Assembly (NCBI GenBank): GCA_016302005.1
Contig: JAEDOK010000019.1
Coordinates: forward strand, 1-17,809
Reading direction: 5' to 3'
DNA: 17,809 nucleotides
From: Oscillospiraceae bacterium
GTDB lineage: Bacteria > Bacillota_A > Clostridia > Oscillospirales > Oscillospiraceae
Shown here: positions 7,080 to 14,306 of the stretch, in pieces
Layout: each line of letters starts with the position of its first letter
Numbering within the stretch: the first letter of the stretch is position 1
Notes under the pieces: generated by a model
Told to the model about the DNA's origin: nothing
What the model saw: only the letters and a program-made list of their open reading frames with translations
Database searches by the model: none
Program-made: the position numbers and the translations under genes

Positions 7080-7108
7080 TTGACGAAGCCTGCCGAATGT
7101 GTTATCCT
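7080..7108 (+). promoter_or_regulatory. Promoter of yqeC-yqeB-selD
   Basis: TTGACG (7080-7085) and TATCCT (7103-7108) are 17 bases apart, with an extended -10 TG at 7100-7101. It is divergent from the ModE-like gene promoter; the two -35 boxes are only 16 bases apart, so one bound regulator could affect both. Confidence 0.7.
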
Positions 7109-7142
7109 ATGAGAAGAATAACGAAATGCGAGGAATGTGAGA

Positions 7143-7784
7143 ATGCTGTTTTCCGAGGGGCTTGCCGTGAAGCGCGGCGTTACGGCGATCATCGGCGCGG
7201 GCGGCAAGACGACGCTGCTGCTCCGGCTCGCCGAGGAGCTTTCCCGTAGCGGCACGGTGATCATCACGACCACGACGCACATTTTCCCGCCGCAGAATAT
7301 GCCCTTTTCCGAGACGGCTGCGCAGCCTAAGCCGGTCTTATGCGTCGGCACACCCTGTGAACACGGGAAGCTGACCGCGCCGCGCGAACCGATTGGGTTG
7401 CTTGCGCAGTATGCGGATTATGTCCTAGTCGAGGCGGATGGGGCAAAGCGTCTGCCCATGAAAGCCCACGCCGCTTATGAGCCGGTGATTCCGACTGAAG
7501 CGGAGCAAGTGATCTGCGTGGTTGGGGCGTCCGGATTGTATGGCAGCGTCGCGGAGAAGGTGCACCGACCGGAGGTCTTTGCCGCGCTGACCGGAGAAGC
7601 CGCCTGCGCGACCCCGGAAGCCTTGGCAAGACTGCTGCAAAGGGAACGGCTGCATACGCGGGTGCTGATCAATCAGGTCGATACCCCTGAGCGTGAACAG
7701 GCGGCGCGGGAGCTTGCGGGCTTGCTCGACTGCCCATGCGTCCTCGCGGCTTTAGAAAAAGGAGAGATGATATGCTCGTTTTGA
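7143..7784 (+). CDS. yqeC: Selenium-dependent hydroxylase accessory protein YqeC
   Basis: A P-loop protein of 213 residues with the YqeC signature TAIIGAGGKTTLLLRLAEEL (Walker A G18-T24), TTTTHIFPP, DYVLVEADGAKRLPMKAHAAYEPVIP in two pieces, and VVGASGLYG followed by VHRPE. YqeC is found with YqeB and SelD in bacteria whose molybdenum hydroxylases carry labile selenium, and is thought to help mature that cofactor; the exact reaction is unknown. ATG 7143 is chosen over GTG 7137 because AGGA (7131-7134) is 8 bases from the ATG and only 2 from the GTG. Its last 13 bases overlap yqeB. Confidence 0.9.
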   Translation: MLFSEGLAVKRGVTAIIGAGGKTTLLLRLAEELSRSGTVIITTTTHIFPPQNMPFSETAAQPKPVLCVGTPCEHGKLTAPREPIGLLAQYADYVLVEADGAKRLPMKAHAAYEPVIPTEAEQVICVVGASGLYGSVAEKVHRPEVFAALTGEAACATPEALARLLQRERLHTRVLINQVDTPEREQAARELAGLLDCPCVLAALEKGEMICSF

Positions 7785-8560
7785 TTCGCGGCGCGGGCGA
7801 TTTGGCATCCGGCATCGCCCTGCGGCTGCACCACGCGCGGATGCAGATCGTGATGACCGATCTGCCGCGTCCGACTGCCATACGCCGCACGGTCTGCTTT
7901 TCGCAGGCGATTTTGTTCGGCACGATGACGGTGGAGGACGTGACCGCGCAGCTTGCCGAGACGCCGGAACAGGCACTTGCCATATTGAAAGCTGGGAGGA
8001 TCCCCGTTTTGGCAGACCCGGAGGCGCGCTGCATTGCGGACCTGCACCCGGACGCGGTGGTGGATGCCATTCTCGCCAAGCGAAATTTGGGGACGAAGAT
8101 TACCGACGCGCCCTGTGTGGTCGGTGTCGGTCCCGGCTTTACGGCGGGGGTAGACTGTCACGCGGCGATTGAGACGATGCGCGGGCACACGCTCGGGCGC
8201 GTCATAACGGACGGCTCGCCTCTGCCCAACACCAATATTCCCGGCTTGATCGGCGGCTTTGCGGGAGAACGCGTCCTCCGCGCCCCTGCCGACGGCATCT
8301 TCCGGCAGAGGCTCGAGATCGGCGCGATGGTGGAGCAGAACGAGATCGCGGGCTATGTGGGAGACGAACCGATGCGCTGCCAGATCGGCGGCGTTCTGCG
8401 CGGACTGCTCGCAGACGGCACGCCCGTGCACAAGGGCATGAAGGCGGGAGACGTTGACCCCCGCGGGGAGCGTTCCTACTGCGATTTGGTCTCCGACAAG
8501 GCGCTTGCCATCGGCGGCGGCGTGCTGGAGGCAATCTTACGATTTACGGAGGCACTTTGA
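7772..8560 (+). CDS. yqeB: Selenium-dependent molybdenum cofactor biosynthesis protein YqeB (EF2563 family)
   Basis: The 262-residue product starts with LVLIRGAGDLASGIALRLHHA, a dinucleotide-fold start typical of YqeB, and continues with the XdhC-like segment PVLADPEA and with VVGVGPGFTAGVDCHAAIET, GSPLPNTNIPG and DPRGERSYCDLVSDKALAIGGGV in pieces. The family accompanies selenium-dependent Mo hydroxylases (xanthine and purine hydroxylases); a maturation role at the Mo-Se centre is accepted but the chemistry is not settled. ATG 7772 follows AAGGAG at 7759-7764. It overlaps yqeC by 13 bases and is 1 base from selD, so the three are translationally coupled. Confidence 0.9.
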   Translation: MLVLIRGAGDLASGIALRLHHARMQIVMTDLPRPTAIRRTVCFSQAILFGTMTVEDVTAQLAETPEQALAILKAGRIPVLADPEARCIADLHPDAVVDAILAKRNLGTKITDAPCVVGVGPGFTAGVDCHAAIETMRGHTLGRVITDGSPLPNTNIPGLIGGFAGERVLRAPADGIFRQRLEIGAMVEQNEIAGYVGDEPMRCQIGGVLRGLLADGTPVHKGMKAGDVDPRGERSYCDLVSDKALAIGGGVLEAILRFTEAL

Positions 8561-8561
8561 G

Positions 8562-9596
8562 ATGGAGGATATCAAATTAACCAAGCTTGCAAAATGCGCG
8601 GGCTGCGGGGCGAAGGTCGGCGCGGGCGTGCTGGCAAAGCTGTTAGACGGCATCCGCGTACATCATGATCCGAATCTGTTGGTCGGGTTTGACAAGTCGG
8701 ACGATGCGTCGGTCTATCAGGTGACGGAGGACCTTGCCCTTGTGCAGACGGTGGATTTCTTCCCGCCCATCGACGATGATCCCTATACCTTTGGGCAGAT
8801 CGCGGCAACGAACGCGCTGTCGGACGTCTACGCGATGGGCGGAGAGCCGAAGCTGGCGCTCAACATCATGGCGGTGCCGGACAGCCTGCCCAAGGAGGCG
8901 GTACACGCTCTCCTGCGCGGCGGTTATGACAAGGTCTATGAGGCAGGCGCGATCATCACGGGCGGTCACAGCATTTTGGACGATGAGCCGAAGTACGGGC
9001 TTGCCGTGACGGGCTTCGTCCATCCGAAAAAGCTGCTGAAAAACTGCGGCGCGGAGGTGGGGGATGTCCTGTTTTTGACAAAGCCCCTCGGCATCGGCAT
9101 TCTGACGACGGCTGCCCGTGTGGATCTCGTCTCGGAGGAGACACAGGCGCTTGCGAAAAAACTGATGACGACGCTCAACAAGGGCGCGCGCGACGTGATG
9201 GTGAACTACCGCGTCCACGCCTGCACCGATGTGACCGGCTTTGCCCTGCTGGGACACGCGCTGGAGATGGCGCAGGGCAGCGGCATGGAGCTGGAGCTTG
9301 ACACCGCGCAGATCGACCTGATCGAGGAGGCCCGCAGCTTTGCCGAGATGGGCATTTTGCCTGCGGGGATGTACCGCAACCGCGCCTTTGCCGAGGCGGC
9401 GGTCGATGCGGGAGAGGTGCCGCTTGCGGTGCAGGATATGCTCTATGACCCGCAGACCTCGGGCGGGCTTCTGATCGCGGTGCATCCCGACGACGCGGAC
9501 GCCCTCTATGCCGACCTCAAGACCGCCGTCCCCTCCGCCCAGCGGATTGGCACGGTTCGCCCTTACAGAGGCGGGAAGTATATTTTCTTACGGTGA
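8562..9596 (+). CDS. selD: Selenide, water dikinase (selenophosphate synthetase)
   Basis: The 344-residue enzyme makes selenophosphate from selenide and ATP. The N-terminal loop LAKCAGCGAKVG carries the catalytic residue as cysteine (C15, codon TGC, so no selenocysteine is needed) and K18. Other marks are GFDKSDDASVYQ, ATNALSDVYAMGG, GGHSILDDEPKYGLAVTG and DPQTSGGLLIAV. Start ATG 8562 has GGAGG at 8548-8552. The C-terminal frame extends over the yqeB end upstream but only the part from 8562 matches the family. Neighbours are yqeB and yqeC, so selenophosphate is probably used for the selenium-dependent Mo hydroxylase cofactor. No selA, selB or selC is in the window, so a use in selenocysteine synthesis cannot be judged. 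Confidence 0.95.
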   Translation: MEDIKLTKLAKCAGCGAKVGAGVLAKLLDGIRVHHDPNLLVGFDKSDDASVYQVTEDLALVQTVDFFPPIDDDPYTFGQIAATNALSDVYAMGGEPKLALNIMAVPDSLPKEAVHALLRGGYDKVYEAGAIITGGHSILDDEPKYGLAVTGFVHPKKLLKNCGAEVGDVLFLTKPLGIGILTTAARVDLVSEETQALAKKLMTTLNKGARDVMVNYRVHACTDVTGFALLGHALEMAQGSGMELELDTAQIDLIEEARSFAEMGILPAGMYRNRAFAEAAVDAGEVPLAVQDMLYDPQTSGGLLIAVHPDDADALYADLKTAVPSAQRIGTVRPYRGGKYIFLR

Positions 9597-9604
9597 ACCA
9601 TAAG

Positions 9605-9636
9605 CAGCCTCCGCCAAAAAGCGGAGGCTGTGTTTT
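9605..9636 (+). terminator. Terminator after selD
   Basis: CAGCCTCCGC (9605-9614) and GCGGAGGCTG (9621-9630) form a 10-bp GC-rich stem with a CAAAAA loop, followed by TGTTTTGTG. It starts 8 bases after the selD stop and also lies in the convergent gap with recG. Confidence 0.85.
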
Positions 9637-9687
9637 GTGAATATGGTGATTGCAAGCGATGAAAAATCTGTAGGGCGGGGATGCCGC

Positions 9688-11727
9688 TCAGTTTAGGGAG
9701 AACTCGCCGTTTTGAAGGAGGGCGTTGACGGCTTCTTGCAGGCGGTCGGGGAGAATGCCTGCGGTAACGGTTTGCTTTGCCGCTTCCTGCGCCTGGGCAA
9801 GGACGGTCATGTTCTGCGCCAAATTGCCGATGCGGAAGGCGGGCAGACCGTGCTGGCGGCTGCCGAAGAAGTCGCCGGGCCCCCGCAGATTTAAGTCCTC
9901 CTCCGCGATGCGGAAGCCGTCGTTCGTCGCGCACAGCGCCTTTAGGCGGGCGCCCGTCTCCTTATTTTGATTGTCGGAGACGAGAATGCAATAGGACTTC
10001 GCCTCGCCGCGTCCGATGCGTCCTCTGAGCTGGTGGAGCTGGGACAGCCCGAAGCGGTCGGCGTTTTCCACGATCATCAGTGTCGCGTTCGGCACATCCA
10101 CGCCCACCTCAATGACCGTCGTGGAGACGAGAATATCATATTCGTGCGCGGCAAAGGCGGACATGATCTGCTCCTTTTCCGCGCCTTTCATTTTGCCGTG
10201 CAGCAGCGCCACGCGGAGATCGGGAAAGACATAGTCCCGGAGCGTCTGCGCCCACTGCTCGGCGGATTTAAGGGAGTCCGTCTCGCTCTCCTCAATGGCG
10301 GGGCAGACGATAAAGGTCTGGTGCCGCTCCTCCGCCTGCTTGCGGATGAAGCCGTTGAGCCGCTTGCGGTAGCGTTCATCCACAAGGAAGGTATCGACCT
10401 TTTGCCTGCCCGGGGGCAGCTCGTCAATGACGGAGACATCGAGGTCGCCGTAGAGAATCAGCGCCAGCGTGCGCGGAATCGGCGTGGCGGACATAATGAG
10501 CAGGTGCGGCTGCTCGCCCTTGGACAGCAGGGCGGCGCGCTGCGATACGCCGAAACGGTGCTGCTCGTCCGCAATGACCAGTCCGAGGCTTTGGAAGGTG
10601 GTCGATTCGGTCAAAAGCGCGTGGGTGCCGATGACGAGGTCATAAGCGCCCTCCGCAAGCTCCTTTCTGCGGGCGAGCTTTTGCTGCGGTGTCATGGAGC
10701 CGGTCAGAAGCGCACAGCGGACACCGAGCTTGTCCAGCAGGGGCGCAAGGCGGTCAAAATGCTGCTTGGCGAGAATCTCCGTCGGCGCCATCAGGGCGGT
10801 CTGCCTCCGGTTTCTTGCCGCGCAGAACGCCGCCGCCGCCGCGACCATCGTCTTGCCGCTGCCGACATCCCCCTGCACAAGGCGGCTCATCGGCTTGCCG
10901 GAGCGGAAGTCTGCGAGGATTTCCCCGATCACGCGGGTTTGGGCATCCGTCAGGCGGAAGGGGAGGGCGTGGTAAAAGTCCTCCATGCCGTCGGTATGAA
11001 AGGGCGCAACGGCGCGGACGCTGCGCTTTGCCCGGACGAGGGCAAGGGCGGCAGAAAAGATATAGAATTCCTCAAAGATCAGCCGCTTACGGGCTGCCTC
11101 CAGCGCCTCCATCGTGGAGGGACAGTGGATCTCGCGCAGGGCGGTGGCGGCGTCACACAAGCCGTAGGTATCCTGCAGCGCCTCGGGCAGCGTCTCTGCC
11201 GGGGTGCATCGCGCCAGCGCGGCTGCGACCGCCTGCACAATGGCTTTGTTGGTCAGACCCGCCGTGAGGGGATAGATCGGCATGATGCGGCGGGTGATGT
11301 TTCCCGCTGTATCCAACGGCTCAAAGAGGGGATTCGTCATGGCGTAGCCGAGGTAGTCTCCGGTCAGGGTGCCGTAAAAGCAGTAGGTCTCGCCGCGCAC
11401 CATTTTTCCCGCGGAGTAGGAGGCGTTGAAAAAGGTCAGATTCAGCCGCCCTGTGTGGTCAGCGACGGTGAGCTTTGTGACCTCCAGCGCTTTCTGCCCC
11501 GGCTTGGGGATGCGTTGCGTCCGGGGCGTTGTCACCACCGAGGCGATGAAGCACGCGGGCTGATCGATCTCGAGGGAGGCAATCGGGGTGATCCGCGTCC
11601 GATCCTCGTAGTCGCGGGGATAAAAGTGCAGCAGGTCGCCCAGCGTCTCGATGCCGAGCTTGGCAAACAGCGCTGCCTTTTTCGGCCCGATGCCCGGAAT
11701 GGTCCGTATGGGATCCGTCTGCGCCAT
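9688..11727 (-). CDS. recG: ATP-dependent DNA helicase RecG
   Basis: The 679-residue protein has the normal RecG length. An N-terminal wedge/OB domain begins with helix-hairpin-helix IRTIPGIGPKKAALFAKLGI; the helicase core shows GDVGSGKT (motif I), DEQHRFGVSQR (motif II), MSATPIPRTLALILYGD (motif III) and, in the second RecA-like domain, STTVIEVGVDVPNA and QLRGRIGRG (motif VI). RecG remodels stalled forks and branched DNA in the cytoplasm. The ATG at 11727 has AAGGAG just upstream on its strand (plus-strand CTCCTT 11736-11741); the upstream open frame runs through repeat DNA and is not coding. It stands alone, convergent with selD. Confidence 0.97.
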   Translation of the reverse strand: MAQTDPIRTIPGIGPKKAALFAKLGIETLGDLLHFYPRDYEDRTRITPIASLEIDQPACFIASVVTTPRTQRIPKPGQKALEVTKLTVADHTGRLNLTFFNASYSAGKMVRGETYCFYGTLTGDYLGYAMTNPLFEPLDTAGNITRRIMPIYPLTAGLTNKAIVQAVAAALARCTPAETLPEALQDTYGLCDAATALREIHCPSTMEALEAARKRLIFEEFYIFSAALALVRAKRSVRAVAPFHTDGMEDFYHALPFRLTDAQTRVIGEILADFRSGKPMSRLVQGDVGSGKTMVAAAAAFCAARNRRQTALMAPTEILAKQHFDRLAPLLDKLGVRCALLTGSMTPQQKLARRKELAEGAYDLVIGTHALLTESTTFQSLGLVIADEQHRFGVSQRAALLSKGEQPHLLIMSATPIPRTLALILYGDLDVSVIDELPPGRQKVDTFLVDERYRKRLNGFIRKQAEERHQTFIVCPAIEESETDSLKSAEQWAQTLRDYVFPDLRVALLHGKMKGAEKEQIMSAFAAHEYDILVSTTVIEVGVDVPNATLMIVENADRFGLSQLHQLRGRIGRGEAKSYCILVSDNQNKETGARLKALCATNDGFRIAEEDLNLRGPGDFFGSRQHGLPAFRIGNLAQNMTVLAQAQEAAKQTVTAGILPDRLQEAVNALLQNGEFSLN

Positions 11728-11776
11728 ATGTGCCGCTCCTTTCGGTTGAAATGGTGTGAGGTTTGGGTGCCTGCAA

Positions 11777-11869
11777 GAGATTGCACTGGCAAGGGATATG
11801 CCGCATCCGTAAGGCTCCGTCGTCGCGAACGGCTGCGCAGCCACGGGCGCAAGCGCCCTCGCAATGACA
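11777..11869 (+). repeat. Family A repeat with two internal stems
   Basis: GAGATTGCAC at 11777 and CTCGCAATGACA ending at 11869 are the family A ends. Between them are GGCTGCGCAGCC (11831-11842) and GGGCGCAAGCGCCC (11845-11858), the latter shared with the copy at 12271-12306. The left half is diverged. Confidence 0.7.
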
Positions 11870-11936
11870 TGGGGAGGGAGCTTGTATGCAGTCGGTAGTT
11901 CCTGCACGCTGGCGGATAATATCCGCCCCTACTATG

Positions 11937-12151
11937 CTGTTAAAGCTAAAACTTTATAAATTAGCATCATAGGTGGAGCGTAGGGCACGACGACTCGGCG
12001 AGCCGTCCGCGAAGCGGCAGACAGTACAGACGAACGAGTTTGTGCGCATTTGGTAGTTCCTGCACCGGCGCGCCGAGTCGTCGCGCCCTACAGCGTACTG
12101 CTACCGATCTCAAGGGTCGTATTTCAGAAAGTAAAGTTTTAGTCTTAACAG
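11937..12151. mobile_element. MITE-like element with 20-bp terminal inverted repeats
   Basis: The ends 11937-11956 (CTGTTAAAGCTAAAACTTTA) and 12132-12151 are inverted copies matching at 18 of 20 bases. CTACTA occurs in direct orientation just outside both ends (11929-11934 and 12153-12158), like a target duplication, though one or two bases separate it from the repeats. Inside sits a second inverted repeat (11981-12000 with 12071-12090, 19 of 20) enclosing a family B module (12015-12093). It has no coding capacity. Mobility is inferred. Confidence 0.5.
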
Positions 12152-12270
12152 TCTACTACAGCAAGGTTGCCCATTGCGCTCGTAGGGGCGGCTATCAGCC
12201 GCCTGTTTTTGGAATCCGCGCGGAGCGCTCCGAAGTCATTCACCCTTAGTCCTTAGCTCTTAGTCGGATA

Positions 12271-12306
12271 GAGATTGCCACGGGCGCAAGCGCCCTCGCA
12301 ATGACA
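12271..12306 (+). repeat. Family A repeat half unit
   Basis: GAGATTGCCACG - GGGCGCAAGCGCCC - TCGCAATGACA, one half of the family A hairpin with a GGGCGC/GCGCCC arm (12282-12295). Confidence 0.8.
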
Positions 12307-12330
12307 CGGAGGGATTGCATAGCAGGGCGG

Positions 12331-12367
12331 AATAAAGCAAAAGCCTGATGGAGGTGATCCATCAGGC
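12331..12367 (-). terminator. Terminator of rpsT
   Basis: On the minus strand the 9-bp stem GCCTGATGG/CCATCAGGC (12367-12359 with 12351-12343) with a 7-nt loop is followed by TTTTGCTTTATT. It lies 18 bases after the rpsT stop. Confidence 0.85.
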
Positions 12368-12385
12368 GGAATGATCCTTTTTTGC

Positions 12386-12649
12386 TTACGCCATTGCGTT
12401 CATCTTCAGCGTCATGCTGCTCTTCTTGCGGGCGGCATTGTTCTTGTGAAGGATTCCCTTGTTCACGGCCTTATCGACAGCGACAACGGCTGCGGTGTAG
12501 GCAGCGCCTGCCTGCGCCTTATCGCCGGAAGCAACGGCAGCGTCGAACTTCTTGATGGTGGTCTTCAGAGCGGACTTCGCCATCTTGTTGTGTTCGTTGG
12601 CAGCGCGGGAAAGAGACACTCTCTTCTTTGCGGACTTGATGTTGGGCAT
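12386..12649 (-). CDS. rpsT: 30S ribosomal protein S20
   Basis: The 87-residue, very basic protein MPNIKSAKKRVSLSRAANEHN... has the S20 length and its typical start (MPNIKSAKKR) and end region (GILHKNNAARKKSSM). S20 binds 16S rRNA early in 30S assembly. The ATG at 12649 has GGGAGGTG upstream on its strand; an 8-residue upstream extension of the frame contains that ribosome site and is not coding. It is a single-gene unit with its own promoter and terminator, divergent from gpr, the arrangement commonly seen in Clostridia and Bacilli. Confidence 0.97.
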   Translation of the reverse strand: MPNIKSAKKRVSLSRAANEHNKMAKSALKTTIKKFDAAVASGDKAQAGAAYTAAVVAVDKAVNKGILHKNNAARKKSSMTLKMNAMA

Positions 12650-12701
12650 GGTTGCACCTCCCTCTAACGGCATTTATCTAAAATCCGTGTGTTTTTACTT
12701 C

Positions 12702-13655
12702 ATGCAGAAATACATTATAGCGGGAGAAGTGCGGAAAATCAATAGTTTTTTTCGCATTTTTGCAAAAAATTTTGCTTTTGGGGAAAGACTATGCGAAAAG
12801 GGGGCGGTTTTTACGGCGATTCGGACGGATCTGGCGCTGGAAGCCAAGGCACTTTGGGAAAAATCGGCGGGGGAGACGACGGAGCTTTCCGGCGTGAAGG
12901 CGCGGGAACGCGAGAGCGAGGGGCTTTCCGTGACGCAGGTGGATATTTTGGACGAGCAAGGTCAGGCAGCGCTCGGCAAGCCGATCGGGCGCTATGTGAC
13001 GGTCGAGCTGCCCCGATTCGACCGAGACAGACTGCGCCCCGCCCGCGTTTTGGCGCAGGAGCTGCGGGCGCTTTTGCATGGGGATGAGGAAAAAAGCGTC
13101 TTGGTTGTCGGCTTGGGCAACCGCGCCGTCACGCCCGATGCTTTGGGTCCGCGCACGACGGACGGACTGTTTCTCACGCGCCATCTGATCGCAAATCTGC
13201 CCGCGCAGTTCGGAGCTTGCCGCGAGGTCAGTGCCGTCGCCCCGGGCGTGCTGGCGACGACGGGCGTTGAGACGCTGGAGCTGGTGCGCGGCGCGGTCAG
13301 CCATGTCAAGCCGGAGCTGGTCATCGCCGTGGACGCGCTCGCCGCAGGGAGCATGGAGCGCCTTTGCTGCACCGTCCAGCTCTCGGATACCGGCATCGTC
13401 CCCGGCTCCGGCGTCGGGAACCGTCGGGCAGGCTTCTCGGAAGAGACCCTCGGCGTGCCGGTGTTCTCTGTCGGTGTGCCGACGGTGGTCGATGCCTCCG
13501 CCCTGTGCGAGAGCGCGGAGGAGCGCATGATCGTCACGCCCCGGGATATCGACGCGAAGGTCGCATGGCTCGGCAGCCTCCTTGCCGACGCGCTCAACGC
13601 TGCCCTGCATCCGAAGTTTTCGCAGGAGGAACTGGAGCAATTCGTACAGCAATAG
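12702..13655 (+). CDS. gpr: Spore germination protease GPR, with a doubtful 5' end
   Basis: GPR is the autoprocessing endopeptidase that degrades small acid-soluble spore proteins at germination. The match is clear from AIRTDLALEAK (near 12816) onward: VLVVGLGNRAVTPDALGP, TRHLIANLP, APGVLATTGVET, VIAVDALAAGS, QLSDTGIVPGSGVGNRR and GVPVFSVGVPTVVDA. The two conserved aspartates lie in TPDALGP and VDALAA. At about 287 residues from the natural start it is shorter than the Bacillus protein (about 370). ATG 12702 is merely the first ATG in frame: the segment 12702-12790 overlaps the rpsT promoter and has no ribosome site. The likely original start, ATG 12791, is one base out of frame because of a G5 tract at 12800-12804. 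GTG 12729 is another in-frame option. Identity is firm; the start and intactness are not. Confidence 0.88.
   Translation: MQKYIIAGEVRKINSFFRIFAKNFAFGERLCEKGAVFTAIRTDLALEAKALWEKSAGETTELSGVKARERESEGLSVTQVDILDEQGQAALGKPIGRYVTVELPRFDRDRLRPARVLAQELRALLHGDEEKSVLVVGLGNRAVTPDALGPRTTDGLFLTRHLIANLPAQFGACREVSAVAPGVLATTGVETLELVRGAVSHVKPELVIAVDALAAGSMERLCCTVQLSDTGIVPGSGVGNRRAGFSEETLGVPVFSVGVPTVVDASALCESAEERMIVTPRDIDAKVAWLGSLLADALNAALHPKFSQEELEQFVQQ
12714..12742 (-). promoter_or_regulatory. Promoter of rpsT
   Basis: On the minus strand TTGATT (12742-12737) and a perfect TATAAT (12719-12714) are exactly 17 bases apart. The predicted start near 12707 gives a leader of about 58 nt. Confidence 0.8.
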
Positions 13656-13673
13656 ACAAAAAACGGAACAGAA

Positions 13674-13712
13674 CCACGGATGAAACGCCTTTTTAGGGGT
13701 TTTCATCCGTGG
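13674..13712 (+). terminator. Hairpin after gpr, possible weak terminator
   Basis: A perfect 12-bp stem with a 15-nt loop begins 19 bases after the gpr stop. It is followed by CTTGCGCTTATCC, not a T run, so Rho-independent termination is doubtful; it may stabilise the mRNA end. Confidence 0.4.
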
Positions 13713-14238
13713 CTTGCGCTTATCCGTGTGCGTTTTCCTGCCGACGGATTCTTTCCGCTTTGCGCGGCATCAAACTGCACAATTCGCGCGAAGAGGAATA
13801 ACGGGATTATGTAAACACGAAATACAGGCAATACGGAATAATATCTGACAGCCAAGCTGTGCAAAACCCTGTGCAAAGTGTGCACAACCGCTGTAATTCA
13901 ACCGCTTTTTTCTCAGTGCGGCAACCGCAACAACCATGCAAACCCTGTATAAGGCGGTGCATACTTTAGAAATTTTGCGGTTTCAATAATCAGGAAAAAC
14001 AAAATAATTAAAAATTATGTAAACGAAAACAAACAAAATTCGGTCGAAAAAGTTCGAATTCTCCGAGATTCCATCGAAACGGAGCGGCGGGAACGGGGAC
14101 AAAACGTTGTTCCTTCCGTCAAAGTGACGAAAATGCGCGGAAGCATTCCGTTTCATCGCGATCCACACGGGAGAACGCCCCCCTGATCCACGAAACTGCC
14201 AATGCAGGGCGTTTCACCGCAAATGTCATGGGCGGCGC

Positions 14239-14267
14239 TTGACTTTTCGCTCCGCTGCAAGTAGAAT
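14239..14267 (+). promoter_or_regulatory. Promoter of the capF-capG unit
   Basis: TTGACT (14239-14244) and TAGAAT (14262-14267) are 17 bases apart, five of six matches each. It lies 40 bases before the capF start. Confidence 0.8.
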
Positions 14268-14306
14268 AAGACAAATGACATCTGCGCGCTGTGGGAGGGA
14301 GCTGCC

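Larger units (their letters stand above)
11728..12385. other. Gene-free spacer of nested inverted repeats
   Basis: The 650-bp spacer between recG and rpsT has no credible gene. It contains two family A units (11777-11869, 12271-12306), a family B fragment with the palindrome GGCGGATAATATCCGCC (about 11881-11930), a MITE-like inverted-repeat element (11937-12151), a GGCGGCT/AGCCGCC hairpin (about 12186-12202), and three tandem heptamers CTTAGTC, CTTAGCT, CTTAGTC (12245-12265). It closes with the rpsT terminator. Confidence 0.75.
13656..14306. other. Gene-free spacer, partly AT-rich
   Basis: No ORF here has family support. A hairpin follows gpr (CCACGGATGAAA 13674-13685 with TTTCATCCGTGG 13701-13712), without a T run after it. 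TGTGCA occurs three times at 13858, 13870 and 13879. The motif ATGCAAA(A)CCCTGT or its close variant occurs at about 13860 and 13937, and ATTATGTAAAC at about 13807 and 14016. The part 13980-14060 is clearly AT-richer than the neighbouring genes. A good promoter lies at 14239-14267. Confidence 0.65.

Noticed and set aside
9967..11898. 643-codon frame antisense to recG, and the 486-codon frame antisense to speA/speE
   Set aside because: Long antisense frames are expected in GC-rich codon usage; neither has family motifs, and the sense genes are unmistakable.
6449..12306. CRISPR array suspected from repeated GAGATTGCC/CAATGACA units
   Set aside because: Copies are dispersed, in both orientations, without regular spacers, and no cas genes are nearby.
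12690..12765. Sigma-G/F-type promoter for gpr (CATTATA at 12713 or CATTTTT at 12755)
   Set aside because: The first overlaps the rpsT -10 box and the second has a poor -35 match; neither is strong enough to list.
13858..13890. DnaA boxes or an origin near gpr
   Set aside because: TGTGCAC motifs differ from TTATNCACA, and no dnaA, dnaN or clustered perfect boxes are present.
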